Positions 34,203-43,699 of a DNA stretch of 64,000 bases are shown in pieces (the first letter of the stretch is position 1; each line of letters starts with the position of its first letter). The DNA is from Bdellovibrionales bacterium RIFCSPHIGHO2_01_FULL_40_29 (GTDB lineage Bacteria > Bdellovibrionota > Bdellovibrionia > Bdellovibrionales > Bdellovibrionaceae): contig MEPU01000004.1 of the NCBI GenBank assembly GCA_001771815.1, positions 558,001 through 622,000 on the forward strand, written 5' to 3'. A program made the translations under genes and the position numbers. The notes under the pieces are model-generated. The model had not been told where the DNA came from, did not search any database, and was given only the letters and a program-made list of their open reading frames with translations.

Positions 34203-35618
34203 CTATTTCTTTTTCCAGTCGATGGGATCAAGACACTCTATAAATCGCTCGGTGGCAGCACCGCGCGATCCTTTAACCACAACAATATCCCCAGGACTTA
34301 TTGATTGGGCCAACTTTGCACCCATTTCTAAGGTGAAATCCGAATTTAAAACAGTCACTCCTGAAAACTTTGCCCGAGCAATACCTTCGGCGACGAACTT
34401 ATAATCTTCTCCGATAAAATAAAGCTCACTAAATCCGGCCTGCGCCATTTTCATTCCCAACTTGATGTGAGCCTCTGGGGATTCTTCGCCTAATTCTTTC
34501 ATTTGACCGAAGGCCCCTATTTTTTTACCTGTATTTTTTAAAAGTGGAATGTTTTCTAAAAGAGCATCCATGCTATCTGGGTTGGCGTTGTAACCGTCAA
34601 ATAAAACATCGGCACCAAGATTGGTTTTAATAAACTGATTTCGTCCCCAGGCTGTGTGGCACTTTTCAAGTGCCTTCCAAATTTTTTCAACTGGCATATT
34701 GCAAACATAGGCAATCGTTGCGGCAGCCATTAAATTTCCTAAATTTTGTTTTCCAAAGACGGGAACTTCAGCAGATCCTTTTCGATCTGCAATTGTCCCC
34801 GTAATTTTCATGGTGGCCATACTCAATTCTTCAATTTTAAAATAAACATCGGCTTTGTCATTGTTTGCAGAAAACGACAACATCCGAGAAGCAGGATATT
34901 TTTTTGCAACTGGATACATCATATCGAATGTCCAGTCTTGATCTTGATTAAAAATCCGTATCGTATCTTCGCGAGAATCCATATAAATTTCGCTCTTCGC
35001 TTTTGCAATATTCGCCAATCCACCCATAGGCCCCATATGTGCCGAACCAACCATCGTGCAGACAACAATATCGGGATCTGCAATTTGAACAAGTTTCGTG
35101 ATTTCACCTGGATGATTCATTCCCATTTCGACAACTGCAAATTCAACATCAGCATCAATTTGCAGAAGGGTCAGCGGCACCCCCCAGTGATTGTTAAAGC
35201 TACCTTGATTATAATGAGTTTTTTTGAATGAACTGAGTATTTGAGCAGTAAATTCTTTGGTGGTTGTCTTACCGTTAGACCCTGTAATTCCAATAATTTT
35301 TGCCTTTAATGTTTTTCGATACTGATGGGAAAAGTCTTGTAATGCTTTTAGCGTGTCATCAACTTTGATGATACTGACTTTGGATTTCAAATTTTCGAAT
35401 TTTGGCTCGAGATGATGAACAATCAAAGCGGCTGCTCCTTGCTTCACCGCTAAATCCAAAAATTGGTGCGCATCAAAGGTGTCTCCTTTGAGGGCGATAA
35501 ATATTTTTCCTGTTAAATCCGTCCGTGTGTCAGTTCCAATTTCATGGAATTCATTTTTGAAGGTCGACAAAAGTTTGCCATTTGTCCATTGAACAACATC
35601 CGCCAATTTCCACTTCAT
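34203..35618 (-). CDS. murF: UDP-MurNAc-tripeptide--D-alanyl-D-alanine ligase
   Basis: Adds D-Ala-D-Ala to complete UDP-MurNAc-pentapeptide. 471 residues. The N-terminal UDP-substrate domain carries GTDTRTDLTGKIFIALKGDTFDAH. The ATP loop GITGSNGKTTTKE follows, then NNHWGVPLTLL, EMGMNHPGEI and, in the C-domain, FDGYNANPDSM and FGQMKELGEES, the MurF hallmarks. Its start overlaps murE by 4 bases. It converges directly on the dioxygenase gene with no gap. murE and murF are a separate block from mraY here, whereas they are normally adjacent. Confidence 0.97.
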   Translation of the reverse strand: MKWKLADVVQWTNGKLLSTFKNEFHEIGTDTRTDLTGKIFIALKGDTFDAHQFLDLAVKQGAAALIVHHLEPKFENLKSKVSIIKVDDTLKALQDFSHQYRKTLKAKIIGITGSNGKTTTKEFTAQILSSFKKTHYNQGSFNNHWGVPLTLLQIDADVEFAVVEMGMNHPGEITKLVQIADPDIVVCTMVGSAHMGPMGGLANIAKAKSEIYMDSREDTIRIFNQDQDWTFDMMYPVAKKYPASRMLSFSANNDKADVYFKIEELSMATMKITGTIADRKGSAEVPVFGKQNLGNLMAAATIAYVCNMPVEKIWKALEKCHTAWGRNQFIKTNLGADVLFDGYNANPDSMDALLENIPLLKNTGKKIGAFGQMKELGEESPEAHIKLGMKMAQAGFSELYFIGEDYKFVAEGIARAKFSGVTVLNSDFTLEMGAKLAQSISPGDIVVVKGSRGAATERFIECLDPIDWKKK

Positions 35619-37120
35619 ACTTGATCCTTTAAATATTTCTGGGCCACTTCCACATCACTGAAATGAATCTTTTCAGTCCCGATAATTTGATAATCTTCGT
35701 GCCCTTTTCCTGCGATCAAAACCACATCGTCAATAGTTGCCAACCGAATAGCAGCCGCGATGGCTTTCTCGCGGTCAGGTTCGATAAGAAATTTCTTAAA
35801 ATCGTCTTCGATTCCTCGCTGAATATCAGCAATAATGGTCATTGGATCCTCGGTGCGAGGATTATCTGAAGTCACAAATACAAAGTCGCTCAACTCCGTG
35901 GCTATTTTTGCCATCAAGGGGCGCTTTATTTTATCACGATCTCCGCCACAACCAAAAACGGTAATCACTTTACTTTTTTTACGACTCTGGCTGCGCACCT
36001 CATGCAGAGATTTCAAAACATTCTCGAGGGCATCCGGAGTATGTGCATAATCCACAAAAACAGTTTTTAGGGACGCGGTCATGACCTTTTGAAGTCGTCC
36101 AGGCACTCCATAAAAACTCGTTAATGCGTGAATCGATTGATCCAAAGAAACACCTGCAGAAATAGCAGCCACCATACTGGCCACACAATTCGAGATCATG
36201 TGATTTCCCGAAAATGGAACCTTCACTGTGTACTGCTCCATCGGAGTTTTTAATTCAAACTCAGTTTCGCTGAAATTCATTTTTAAAATTTTATACTGAA
36301 AATCCGATTCTCGTTGTCCAAAAGTCCACGTCACAGCCGTGTCTGCAACTTTCAACTTACGGCCATAAGAATCATCCATATTTACAACTGCAAATGTTGG
36401 TTTTTTGTTTGTCTCCCAAAGCATTTCTGTAAACAAACGCTGTTTCGCACCAAAATAATTATCCATCGACTGATGATAATCCAAATGATCCAAAGTCAAA
36501 TTTGTAAAAATAACGGTATTGAAATGAACACTAGCTGCACGTTTTTGATCCAGGGCATGTGAAGAGACCTCCATAGCAACAGCAATGGCACCAGCATCTA
36601 CAAACTGTCGGAGTCGATGTTGAAGCGTCAATGGATCCGGAGTCGTCATGTCGGAGGTCCACACCTCGTTTCCAACACGGTGATTGACAGTCCCCATCAC
36701 ACCACAACTTTTGTGGTGAAAATTTAAAATATGTTCTAAAAAATAAGTGATTGAAGTCTTTCCATTTGTGCCCGTCACACCAAAACAAAAAAGCTGCTCC
36801 GAAGGAAAACCATAAAAAATAGCCGCCAATTGATCTAAGGCAACTCTGGAGTCGACGACCTCAAGTACTTTTCCGGTAAAACTTGCTGGAATATTGCTTT
36901 TGTTTTCAACAACTAGAGCCGCAGCACCATTTTCCACAGCTTGAGTCAGAAATTCATGACCATCAGATTTGAATCCCTTAATAGCTACAAATACGCTGCC
37001 ACTGATGACTTGCCGTGCATTAAAAAAAATACCGCTGACTTCTGGCTCGTTCGAATCTGCAAGTTCCTCAACAGAAATCGATTTTGCGTCAAAATATGAA
37101 AATAACTGCTGCAGTTTCAT
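35615..37120 (-). CDS. murE: UDP-MurNAc-L-Ala-D-Glu--2,6-diaminopimelate ligase
   Basis: Adds the third stem-peptide residue. 501 residues. GVTGTNGKTSITY is the ATP loop; FTNLTLDHLDYH, the SNCVASM region and DYAHTPDAL are in place. The late motif SDNPRTEDP contains D-N-P-R, which selects meso-diaminopimelate over lysine, so the cell wall is DAP-type as in Gram-negatives. ATG 37120 has no Shine-Dalgarno; a promoter-like pair ends 8 bases before it (37129-37157). It is divergent from the esterase gene with only 54 bases between start codons. Confidence 0.97.
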   Translation of the reverse strand: MKLQQLFSYFDAKSISVEELADSNEPEVSGIFFNARQVISGSVFVAIKGFKSDGHEFLTQAVENGAAALVVENKSNIPASFTGKVLEVVDSRVALDQLAAIFYGFPSEQLFCFGVTGTNGKTSITYFLEHILNFHHKSCGVMGTVNHRVGNEVWTSDMTTPDPLTLQHRLRQFVDAGAIAVAMEVSSHALDQKRAASVHFNTVIFTNLTLDHLDYHQSMDNYFGAKQRLFTEMLWETNKKPTFAVVNMDDSYGRKLKVADTAVTWTFGQRESDFQYKILKMNFSETEFELKTPMEQYTVKVPFSGNHMISNCVASMVAAISAGVSLDQSIHALTSFYGVPGRLQKVMTASLKTVFVDYAHTPDALENVLKSLHEVRSQSRKKSKVITVFGCGGDRDKIKRPLMAKIATELSDFVFVTSDNPRTEDPMTIIADIQRGIEDDFKKFLIEPDREKAIAAAIRLATIDDVVLIAGKGHEDYQIIGTEKIHFSDVEVAQKYLKDQV

Positions 37121-37128
37121 TGGAATTT

Positions 37129-37157
37129 AGACTAATATTTGATTTTAAAACTAACAA
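37129..37157 (-). promoter_or_regulatory. Candidate leaderless promoter of murE
   Basis: Minus strand: TTGTTA (37152-37157), 17 bases, TAGTCT (37129-37134), then 8 bases to the murE ATG. It interleaves with the plus-strand pair TTGATT (37139-37144), 16 bases, TAAATT (37161-37166), which lies 8 bases before the esterase ATG. Neither gene has a Shine-Dalgarno. Confidence 0.42.
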
Positions 37158-37174
37158 CCTTAAATTAAGAAATT

Positions 37175-37849
37175 ATGTCTAAACAAATGCGTTCTTGCGG
37201 CCCTCTACAAGCTATCGAATTTTTTGAAAATCCGGACGGAAAGTGGATTGTGCTATTCCATGGATTTGGCGCCGACGCTTCGGATTTAGCAGGCCTCAAA
37301 GATCATTTTAATTTTTCTCCGACTTGTAATTGGCTATTTCCAAATGGTCCCTTATCAGTTCCGATTGGTTCTGGTTGGACCGGTCGCGCTTGGTGGTCTA
37401 TTCGCATGAATGAACTTTCTCCGGATCTGGATTGGAGCACACTTCGCCCTAATGGTTTAGATCAAGCCGTTGCTACGGTATTAAAAATGATCACCTCCAT
37501 GAAGTTTGAATGGAAAAACTTGATCCTCGGTGGATTTTCTCAGGGCGCTATGCTGGCAACCGAAGTTTTTTTAAAAGCTCCCGAAAACCCAGCTGGACTA
37601 ATTTGTCTTTCAGGAACATTGCTAAGCCAAGATAAATGGGCCGAACTCGCTCCTCAACGAAAAGGGTGCACTGTTTTCATGTCTCACGGCGAATCCGATC
37701 AAGTCTTGCCTTCGAAGGGTTCTTTGCGTCTGCAAAAATTTTTTGAAGACAACGGAATTAAAACTCAATTTGTTTCATTTCGCGGTGGCCATGAAATTCC
37801 AATTTCGGTGCTTCAGAAAATGAGTACGTACATAAAGGAACGCCTATAA
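37175..37849 (+). CDS. Carboxylesterase/phospholipase-type serine hydrolase
   Basis: 224 residues of the alpha/beta hydrolase family that contains bacterial carboxylesterase EstB/YpfH and acyl-protein thioesterases. The nucleophile elbow GGFSQG has Ser122. FHGFGADASDL near the N-terminus provides the oxyanion hole. The acid (SHGESDQVLP) and the His (RGGHEIP) complete the triad. There is no signal peptide, so it is cytosolic, cleaving short esters or thioesters; the physiological substrate is unknown. It is followed without a gap by an ABC-2 exporter operon (ATG one base after the stop). It opens the second island inside the split dcw cluster. Confidence 0.85.
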   Translation: MSKQMRSCGPLQAIEFFENPDGKWIVLFHGFGADASDLAGLKDHFNFSPTCNWLFPNGPLSVPIGSGWTGRAWWSIRMNELSPDLDWSTLRPNGLDQAVATVLKMITSMKFEWKNLILGGFSQGAMLATEVFLKAPENPAGLICLSGTLLSQDKWAELAPQRKGCTVFMSHGESDQVLPSKGSLRLQKFFEDNGIKTQFVSFRGGHEIPISVLQKMSTYIKERL

Positions 37850-38791
37850 ATGAACTATGCGATTGAAACTAATGATTTAGGCCGAACCTATAAAACCTAT
37901 TCTAAAAAAGAAGGCCTTCTGAATTCATTCAAAGGTTTTTACAGCCGCGAGTATACCGAGAAAATCGCTCTTAAAGGAGCGACTTTGCAACTTGAGGCCG
38001 GAAAAATAGTCGGACTCGTCGGAGCCAATGGCGCAGGCAAAACAACTCTTCTAAAAATTCTTTCGGGTTTGATTTATCCAACTTCGGGAACTGCAACCGT
38101 TTTGGGTTTTGAACCGTGGCGCCGTCAAAATGAATTTCTCAAGCAAATCAGTATTTTGCTGGGACAAAAAAATCAATTATGGTGGGATATTACTCCTCGA
38201 GATTCTTACTCTCTGCTTGGAAAAATTTATGACCTGGATTTGAATAAATCCAGAGCTCGAGTGAACGAACTGGCGCATCTTTTAAAATGCACTCATGTTC
38301 TGGACACACAACTGCGACGTCTGAGCCTCGGCGAAAGAATGAAAATGGAAATCATTGGATCCCTTTTGCATTCTCCGAAAGTTTTATTTTTAGATGAACC
38401 CACAATTGGTTTAGATATTGTTGCTCAGGCGGCTATTCGAGATTTTTTACAAGTCTACGTTCAGGAATACAAACCGGCGATTATCCTGACTTCGCATTAC
38501 ATGGATGATATTGCACAGCTAGCTGATCAGCTCTTGCTGATGTCACAAGGTCAGTTGGTTTATAACGGCACAGTGGATGAATTCATGCAGACCTCCGATT
38601 TAAAGAAAAAATTGATTTATCGATTTAAAAATTCAATGCAAGAAAACGAAAAGATTTTTAATTCACAGGAACTGTCTGCTGTTTTAGCGGAAATTGTAGC
38701 TGAAGGTGATATTGTCGATATTAAAGTTGAAGAGGTTAATTTTGAAGAAGTCATTCGTCGCTTTTTGGCGACGGAATCTAGCCCTCTGTAA
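37850..38791 (+). CDS. ABC-2 type transporter ATP-binding protein
   Basis: 313 residues. The Walker A loop GANGAGKTT is at 58-66, with the Q-loop region ILLGQKNQLWW following, signature LSLGERMKME, Walker B VLFLDEPTIGLD, and switch LTSHYMDD. The C-terminal extension (about 230-313) is of the NatA/CcmA/Vga-like exporter type. It drives two downstream permeases whose genes overlap or abut its own, the classical ATPase plus two PF06182-like membrane proteins (ABC-2 family). The substrate is unknown. The adjacent esterase could modify or release it. Confidence 0.93.
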   Translation: MNYAIETNDLGRTYKTYSKKEGLLNSFKGFYSREYTEKIALKGATLQLEAGKIVGLVGANGAGKTTLLKILSGLIYPTSGTATVLGFEPWRRQNEFLKQISILLGQKNQLWWDITPRDSYSLLGKIYDLDLNKSRARVNELAHLLKCTHVLDTQLRRLSLGERMKMEIIGSLLHSPKVLFLDEPTIGLDIVAQAAIRDFLQVYVQEYKPAIILTSHYMDDIAQLADQLLLMSQGQLVYNGTVDEFMQTSDLKKKLIYRFKNSMQENEKIFNSQELSAVLAEIVAEGDIVDIKVEEVNFEEVIRRFLATESSPL

Positions 38792-39560
38792 TTTGGGAAT
38801 TGCCACCAATTTAGAGTATAGATTTAATTTTATTGTCGATGCTTTTGTTCAACCGATACTCACGGTTGGTATCGAAGTATTGCTATGGCTTGCCATATTC
38901 AAAACTGCAGAATCTGCGCAAATTGGCGGATTCGGCAAAGAATCTTATTTGGCTTATGCTGTGTGGGCACCATTTCTGGGTCGTATTGCCATCAGCTGGA
39001 TGTATGAATCTATGATGGTCGAAGAGGTTGGATCCGGCTCTATCAACACGATACTTTCGCGCCCATTGAGTTTTTATGAATACTACCTCAGTCAAATGAT
39101 GGGTTATAAACTTGTCACAACGGTCTTTTCATTGTTAGTTCCAGTTGCCGCCAGTATTTATTTCAAGCTTCCTGTTTTTTATGACCGCTTACCTGCAGCT
39201 TTGTTGCTGGTTATCTATTACCTGTTTTTAGTTCACACAATGAGTTTTATTATTTCAACGTTGGGATTTTTTCTGACTCGTGTTCGCTCATTCACGTTGG
39301 TTAAAAACTTAACTCTTTGGCTTTTGAGCGGCGAACTTGTGCCAATCGACTTGATGCCTTTAGCCATGCAGAAGTTTTTCCTGATGCTCCCTTTTTCATC
39401 GGGAGTTTATATTCCACTGGCCTACATTACGGGACGATCTGATTCTTCGATGCTTTTTCAGGGCTTTCAGAATGTCACAATTTCATTGGCTATCGCTGGA
39501 GTTTTTAGTTATTTTTTCTGGAAGCGCGGTTTGCATGAATACACAGGAACTGGTGCCTGA
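38742..39560 (+). CDS. ABC-2 type transporter permease
   Basis: I start at TTG 38742 because GAAGAGG lies 6 bases before it and the translation (MKKSFVAFWRRNLAL) begins as related permeases do; a GTG 12 codons upstream lies deeper in the ATPase gene. About 272 residues with six hydrophobic segments. The N-terminus N-L-E-Y-R-F-N-F is shared with the next permease (D-L-E-Y-R-L-N-F) and is the PF06182 signature. It overlaps the ATPase by 50 bases and the next permease by one. Confidence 0.85.
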   Translation: MKKSFVAFWRRNLALCNLGIATNLEYRFNFIVDAFVQPILTVGIEVLLWLAIFKTAESAQIGGFGKESYLAYAVWAPFLGRIAISWMYESMMVEEVGSGSINTILSRPLSFYEYYLSQMMGYKLVTTVFSLLVPVAASIYFKLPVFYDRLPAALLLVIYYLFLVHTMSFIISTLGFFLTRVRSFTLVKNLTLWLLSGELVPIDLMPLAMQKFFLMLPFSSGVYIPLAYITGRSDSSMLFQGFQNVTISLAIAGVFSYFFWKRGLHEYTGTGA

Positions 39561-40369
39561 TGTTTCATAATTTTCTAGTCATTGTTAAAAAATATTTTGG
39601 ACTTTATCAGGCTTTTTTTAAAGTGAGTCTAGTTGCTGATCTCGAGTATCGGCTTAATTTTGTTCTTTTGGTGTGTGCTGAGTTTATTTGGTATTCAACT
39701 CAATTGATTCTTTTTGAAGTGATCTATAGACACACAAAAATTGTCGGTGAATGGAACCTAGATCAAATGCGTGTGTTTATTTTCTTAGTATTATTTGTGG
39801 ATTCAATTTACATGATACTTTGGGATACAAATCTGAGTAATTTTACGGACAATGTTCGTAAAGGCACGTTGGACTTACTTTTAGTAAAGCCCGTAAATTC
39901 TATCTTTATGTTGAGCTCACAAAAAATTTCAATTTCGCACCTACCTTGTCTTTTTGTTACAGGAATAGGTTTTATTTGGGCTCTGACCAATATTCCGGAT
40001 TTTCAATGGCTGAAGCTCTTCTGGCTCCTTATTCTGATTCCGGCGGGACTCTCAGTTATTTTTGTGGGTCGATACGCTCTTAATTGCTCGGCCATCATTT
40101 TTACTCGAGCTGATTTTCTGCAATACGTATGGTATTCGATGTTTCGTCTTGGACTCCGGCCCGATGCGATCTATTCCGGATTCTTAAGATTTATTCTGAT
40201 TTTTCTTATTCCATTTGCAATGATAGCGTCTATTCCTGCGCGGGTTTTACTTGAACCCTTTTCACCATGGATGCTGGTTTGGGCCGTTGTGATGCCTGTT
40301 ATTTTAGTCTACAGTTTAAAAAAATACTGGGCGTACTGTTTACGCCAGTACTCAAGCGCCAGCAGTTAG
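39560..40369 (+). CDS. ABC-2 type transporter permease (second subunit)
   Basis: 269 residues with six predicted membrane helices. Starts at ATG 39560 on the TGA of the previous gene. The D-L-E-Y-R-L-N-F-V-L opening and TLDLLLVKPVN resemble the first permease (SINTILSRPLS), so the two are paralogues that should form the heterodimeric channel with the ATPase. A GTACTG/CAGTAC repeat near its end might fold in the transcript but lacks a T-tract. It ends 8 bases before the convergent ftsI stop. Confidence 0.85.
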   Translation: MFHNFLVIVKKYFGLYQAFFKVSLVADLEYRLNFVLLVCAEFIWYSTQLILFEVIYRHTKIVGEWNLDQMRVFIFLVLFVDSIYMILWDTNLSNFTDNVRKGTLDLLLVKPVNSIFMLSSQKISISHLPCLFVTGIGFIWALTNIPDFQWLKLFWLLILIPAGLSVIFVGRYALNCSAIIFTRADFLQYVWYSMFRLGLRPDAIYSGFLRFILIFLIPFAMIASIPARVLLEPFSPWMLVWAVVMPVILVYSLKKYWAYCLRQYSSASS

Positions 40370-40377
40370 TTCCAGAC

Positions 40378-42354
40378 TCACTCTTTTAAATAGACAGTCA
40401 TATTTCGATCAGCCCCCAAGGCCTCACCCTCGGCGGGCCACGTGGACTCTACTCGCCCGGTCCCCACAAACTTGACTTGAATTTGCTGCTCTGAAGCGCG
40501 AGACAGAACCTCACGCACAGTCAAAGCTTTTAATTTGGGAGCCGCTGTTAAAATTGAATTTTCATCCAGCAGCTCTTCATGACTGATAGGCATTGCTTTT
40601 TCAGCTTCAGAAATTTTTGCAATGGCTTGAGCAAGTGCTGCTTTTGCCAAAGTTTTTTGTGGATGCTCCAACGGAATATCTGGCGTGATTCCATTTTTAC
40701 GAACGGCATATGATGCAATTTTTGAAAAAACCGGCGCCACCACCTGCGATCCATAATAACCTTTTCGGGGACGATCGACTCCAATAAAAATAACATACTC
40801 TGGATTTTGCGCTGGAATAAATCCCGCAAAACTGGCGATATAACCACCAGGCATGTAACCACGTCCAGTTGTTTTCACTTTCTGAGCGGTACCCGTTTTT
40901 CCGCCCACAGAAAAACCTGAAACACGAGCTAAAGTTCCTGTGGCCTTATCTGAAGTCACTGCAACTAACATTTCTCGCATTTGTTCAGCGGTGCTCTCAG
41001 ATATAACTCGGCGAATCGGACGCGGCTCATGGATTTGAACTTCATTGGTTTCTAAATCTGCAATACTCTCGACGATGTACGGCTGATTCAATATTCCACC
41101 ATTAGCCAGAGTTGCATAGGCATTTGCCATCTGAAGCGGAGTTACCGTGATTCCTTGACCAAAAGACACATTCGCTAATAAATGGTCTCGCCACGGTAGC
41201 GGAACTGTGATTCCCTTCGCCTCTCCAGGTAAATCAACACCACTGCGCTCTCCAAATCCAAAGTTATTTAAACCTTGTTTTAATTTTTGATCACCCAACA
41301 TCAATGCAATCTTAGAAGTTCCAATATTAGATGAATAAGCTAAAACTTCAGTCACACTAATTGTTCCTTGAGCATGATCTTTTTCAGCCTCTCGGATAAT
41401 GCGCTTTCCAATCTTGAACGCCCCATCTTCGCAATAAATTTTAGTTGCCGGCTTAACCAAACTACGCTCAAGAGCCTCAGCAATAACAAATGTTTTTAGC
41501 GTGCTTCCTGGTTCAAAAGTATCCGTCACCGCTCGATTTCGACGAACAAATGCCGATGCTGATGCCGGCGCATTGGGATCAAAATGCGGCAAACTAGCTA
41601 GCGCGCGAATAGCTGACGTTTTAGCATCAAGCACAACAGCCCAGGCTCCGTCCGCTTCGTACTTTTTAATTGTTTCATTCAATTCCGATTCAACGAAATA
41701 TTGCAAATCAGAATCAATAGTGAGCTTAATCTCTTTGCCTTGCGGGGTTTCAGTGAACAAGAGTCCATCTTGAACCAAGGGCCGTCCGCGGGCATCTTTG
41801 CGCATGGTTACTTTTTTCTTTTCACCTTTTAAAATGGAATCATAATGCAATTCTAAACCTTCTAAGGCTTGGCCTTCCTTTCCAACAAAACCTAATGTTG
41901 ACGACAACAGTTGATCGTTGGGATAGACACGCTTCCATTCTTCAACAAGACCGATACCACGAATATTCAACTGTCGAATTTCTTCGGCGACCGAAGCCGA
42001 AACCAAGCGCTCCAGCCAAATGAATCTTTTATTTGATTTTTTGATCTTTGAAAAAATCGATACTGAACTTTGATTAATAATTTTGGATAATTTTCTAGCG
42101 ACTGTTTTTTTGCTCTCGATAATCTTAGGATCTGCATAGACTGAATACGCTGGCGACGTCATGGCTAACTCTTTACGATGAGTATCGATAATCGCCCCTC
42201 GACGCGATGGCAATGTCACAACAGTTTGAAATTGACGCTCTTGCAATGCATTCAACCGATCTTGCGGAAGAAACTGCAAGTACGCAGCACGCGCTAAAAG
42301 AATCGACCAAAGACAGCATGTGATTGCAAATAAAGTGATAATTTTTGATTTCAA
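40378..42354 (-). CDS. ftsI: Septal transpeptidase FtsI (PBP3) with PASTA domain
   Basis: 658 residues. A single N-terminal membrane helix (about 5-24), a non-catalytic pedestal domain (SRRGAIIDTHRKELA at 50-64), then the transpeptidase with S284-T-L-K287, S341-S-N343 and K486-T-G488, the three penicillin-binding motifs in full. The last 60 residues (KALTVREVLSRASEQQIQV, then WPAEGEAL) form one PASTA domain, more usual in Gram-positive PBPs and SpoVD-type FtsI, and here in a Gram-negative. It cross-links septal peptidoglycan with FtsW. TTG 42354 overlaps the ftsL stop (TTGA). It ends the first dcw block. Confidence 0.95.
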   Translation of the reverse strand: MKSKIITLFAITCCLWSILLARAAYLQFLPQDRLNALQERQFQTVVTLPSRRGAIIDTHRKELAMTSPAYSVYADPKIIESKKTVARKLSKIINQSSVSIFSKIKKSNKRFIWLERLVSASVAEEIRQLNIRGIGLVEEWKRVYPNDQLLSSTLGFVGKEGQALEGLELHYDSILKGEKKKVTMRKDARGRPLVQDGLLFTETPQGKEIKLTIDSDLQYFVESELNETIKKYEADGAWAVVLDAKTSAIRALASLPHFDPNAPASASAFVRRNRAVTDTFEPGSTLKTFVIAEALERSLVKPATKIYCEDGAFKIGKRIIREAEKDHAQGTISVTEVLAYSSNIGTSKIALMLGDQKLKQGLNNFGFGERSGVDLPGEAKGITVPLPWRDHLLANVSFGQGITVTPLQMANAYATLANGGILNQPYIVESIADLETNEVQIHEPRPIRRVISESTAEQMREMLVAVTSDKATGTLARVSGFSVGGKTGTAQKVKTTGRGYMPGGYIASFAGFIPAQNPEYVIFIGVDRPRKGYYGSQVVAPVFSKIASYAVRKNGITPDIPLEHPQKTLAKAALAQAIAKISEAEKAMPISHEELLDENSILTAAPKLKALTVREVLSRASEQQIQVKFVGTGRVESTWPAEGEALGADRNMTVYLKE

Positions 42355-42680
42355 GGATGGACTCGACTTTTAAAAGATAGATTGTTTTCGGCCACAATAG
42401 GCATTGTTGTTAAATTAATAATTTGCCCAGGCTTAATTTTTCGTAGAGTGAGCTTTTGTGTGGCTACATTTGCAACCAATTGTGGTCGCGTGAGTTTTGC
42501 TAATGAAATCTCTTTCTGTCTAGAAATTTCATTGCTCCTTTTAAATTCGCGAGTCAATTTTAATACCACATAGGATAAACGCCGTTCTTCCATTTTAATG
42601 AAGACCAACCCCATCAATGTACCGATAACAATAAGTAAACTTAAAAATGGTTTCAGCTGCCGTATATCGTTCGAGTTCAT
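42351..42680 (-). CDS. ftsL: Cell division protein FtsL-like
   Basis: 109 residues from ATG 42680 (GAGGTCAGG upstream); longer frames run into rsmH on another frame and are not real. Short cytoplasmic tail, one transmembrane helix (11-29), then a heptad-rich periplasmic stretch (RLSYVVLKLTREFKRSNEISRQ), ending in the LTRPQLVANVATQKL segment where FtsL proteins have their conserved R-P-x-V-A-x-x-x-L pattern. FtsL forms the FtsQLB complex. Sequence similarity in this family is weak, so the call depends on size, topology and position between rsmH and ftsI. Confidence 0.85.
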   Translation of the reverse strand: MNSNDIRQLKPFLSLLIVIGTLMGLVFIKMEERRLSYVVLKLTREFKRSNEISRQKEISLAKLTRPQLVANVATQKLTLRKIKPGQIINLTTMPIVAENNLSFKSRVHP

Positions 42681-42729
42681 CCTGACCTCTTGTAAAAAAC
42701 CAATCGAGTGCTTGGTTACATCAAGCAGG

Positions 42730-43665
42730 CTATTCCTTAGCCCGCTGAGCTCTTCGAAGAGCAAACTTGTCAGGCTTTTCAGGTTTTTGTCCTTTTTGAA
42801 AAATCCGCAATTTAGCGCTTCGAGCTCTGACATTCATTCTACATTCTTCCTCAGTAGGCACAATCACTTTTTTATTCACAAGAAAACCATATTCGCTATC
42901 TTTAAAAAGATTTTTAACAATTCGATCTTCCAAAGAATGAAACGTAATTATAGAAATAAGACCTCCGTCGCGGAGCTGTTGAATCAAAAGCGGAACGGCT
43001 TGCTGAAGCACCTCCAACTCTTGATTCACCACAAGACGAAGGGCCATAAAATACTGCGTGGCTGGATGAAAACCTTTTTTTTGCCACCCATCAACTCGTT
43101 CAATTAATCCGGCTAATTGCAAAGTTGTTATGAATGGTTTTTCACCACGATCTTGAATAATAGCTTTGACCACATGATACGGATTTGGAACTTCGCCAAA
43201 AATTTTAAATATATCCATTAACTCATCGTGATTCAATTCGTTGATCAAATCAGCCGCTGATTTTCGAGCCGTCTGATTCATTCTCATGTCCAATGGTCCA
43301 TCTTTATTAAAACTAAATCCTCGCTCAGCCTGATCCAGCTGAGGAGAACTCACACCCAAGTCCAACAAAATCATATCCAATGGGTTTTGATTTTTTTCAG
43401 CAAATTCTAAAAAACTTCCGTGAAAAATCTCAAGCCTTTTCGATTCAATCCAATCAGACCAATCTTTTCGGGCTGTAGCAATAGCTTCCAAATCCTGATC
43501 TGCAATGAAAGCTTTTTTAAGAGAATACTGTTTTCCAATGGCGCGAAAATGACCGCCTCGACCAAAGGTTCCATCAAAATAAACAAGATCTGTTCGAGAC
43601 TTAAGCGGAGAGTACGATTCAAGCACTTCAGTTAACAAAACCGGAATGTGAGGGGCTGGATTCAC
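42730..43665 (-). CDS. rsmH: 16S rRNA (cytosine1402-N4)-methyltransferase
   Basis: SAM-dependent methylation of C1402 in 16S rRNA. 311 residues from GTG 43665 (GGAG 5 bases before it); the TTG one codon earlier has too short a spacing. Motifs: HIPVLLTEVLE, the SAM-binding YFDGTFGRGGH (the usual G-T-x-G-x-G-G-H), LDLGVSSPQLDQAERGFSF, and ITFHSLEDRIVK. It is the first gene of the dcw cluster. mraZ, which usually precedes it, is not present: the next gene upstream is divergent and unrelated. Confidence 0.95.
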   Translation of the reverse strand: MNPAPHIPVLLTEVLESYSPLKSRTDLVYFDGTFGRGGHFRAIGKQYSLKKAFIADQDLEAIATARKDWSDWIESKRLEIFHGSFLEFAEKNQNPLDMILLDLGVSSPQLDQAERGFSFNKDGPLDMRMNQTARKSAADLINELNHDELMDIFKIFGEVPNPYHVVKAIIQDRGEKPFITTLQLAGLIERVDGWQKKGFHPATQYFMALRLVVNQELEVLQQAVPLLIQQLRDGGLISIITFHSLEDRIVKNLFKDSEYGFLVNKKVIVPTEEECRMNVRARSAKLRIFQKGQKPEKPDKFALRRAQRAKE

Positions 43666-43699
43666 CAAAACTCCAATGGTTGGACTCGACCTAAGTCAT

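Noticed and set aside
34746-35231. 161-codon plus-strand open frame
   Set aside because: Antisense to the conserved middle of murF; composition (Ile/Asn/Phe/His-rich) is that of a reversed coding strand.
42598-43107. 169-codon plus-strand open frame
   Set aside because: It is antisense to rsmH and ftsL, both conserved, and has no ribosome site or recognisable motif.
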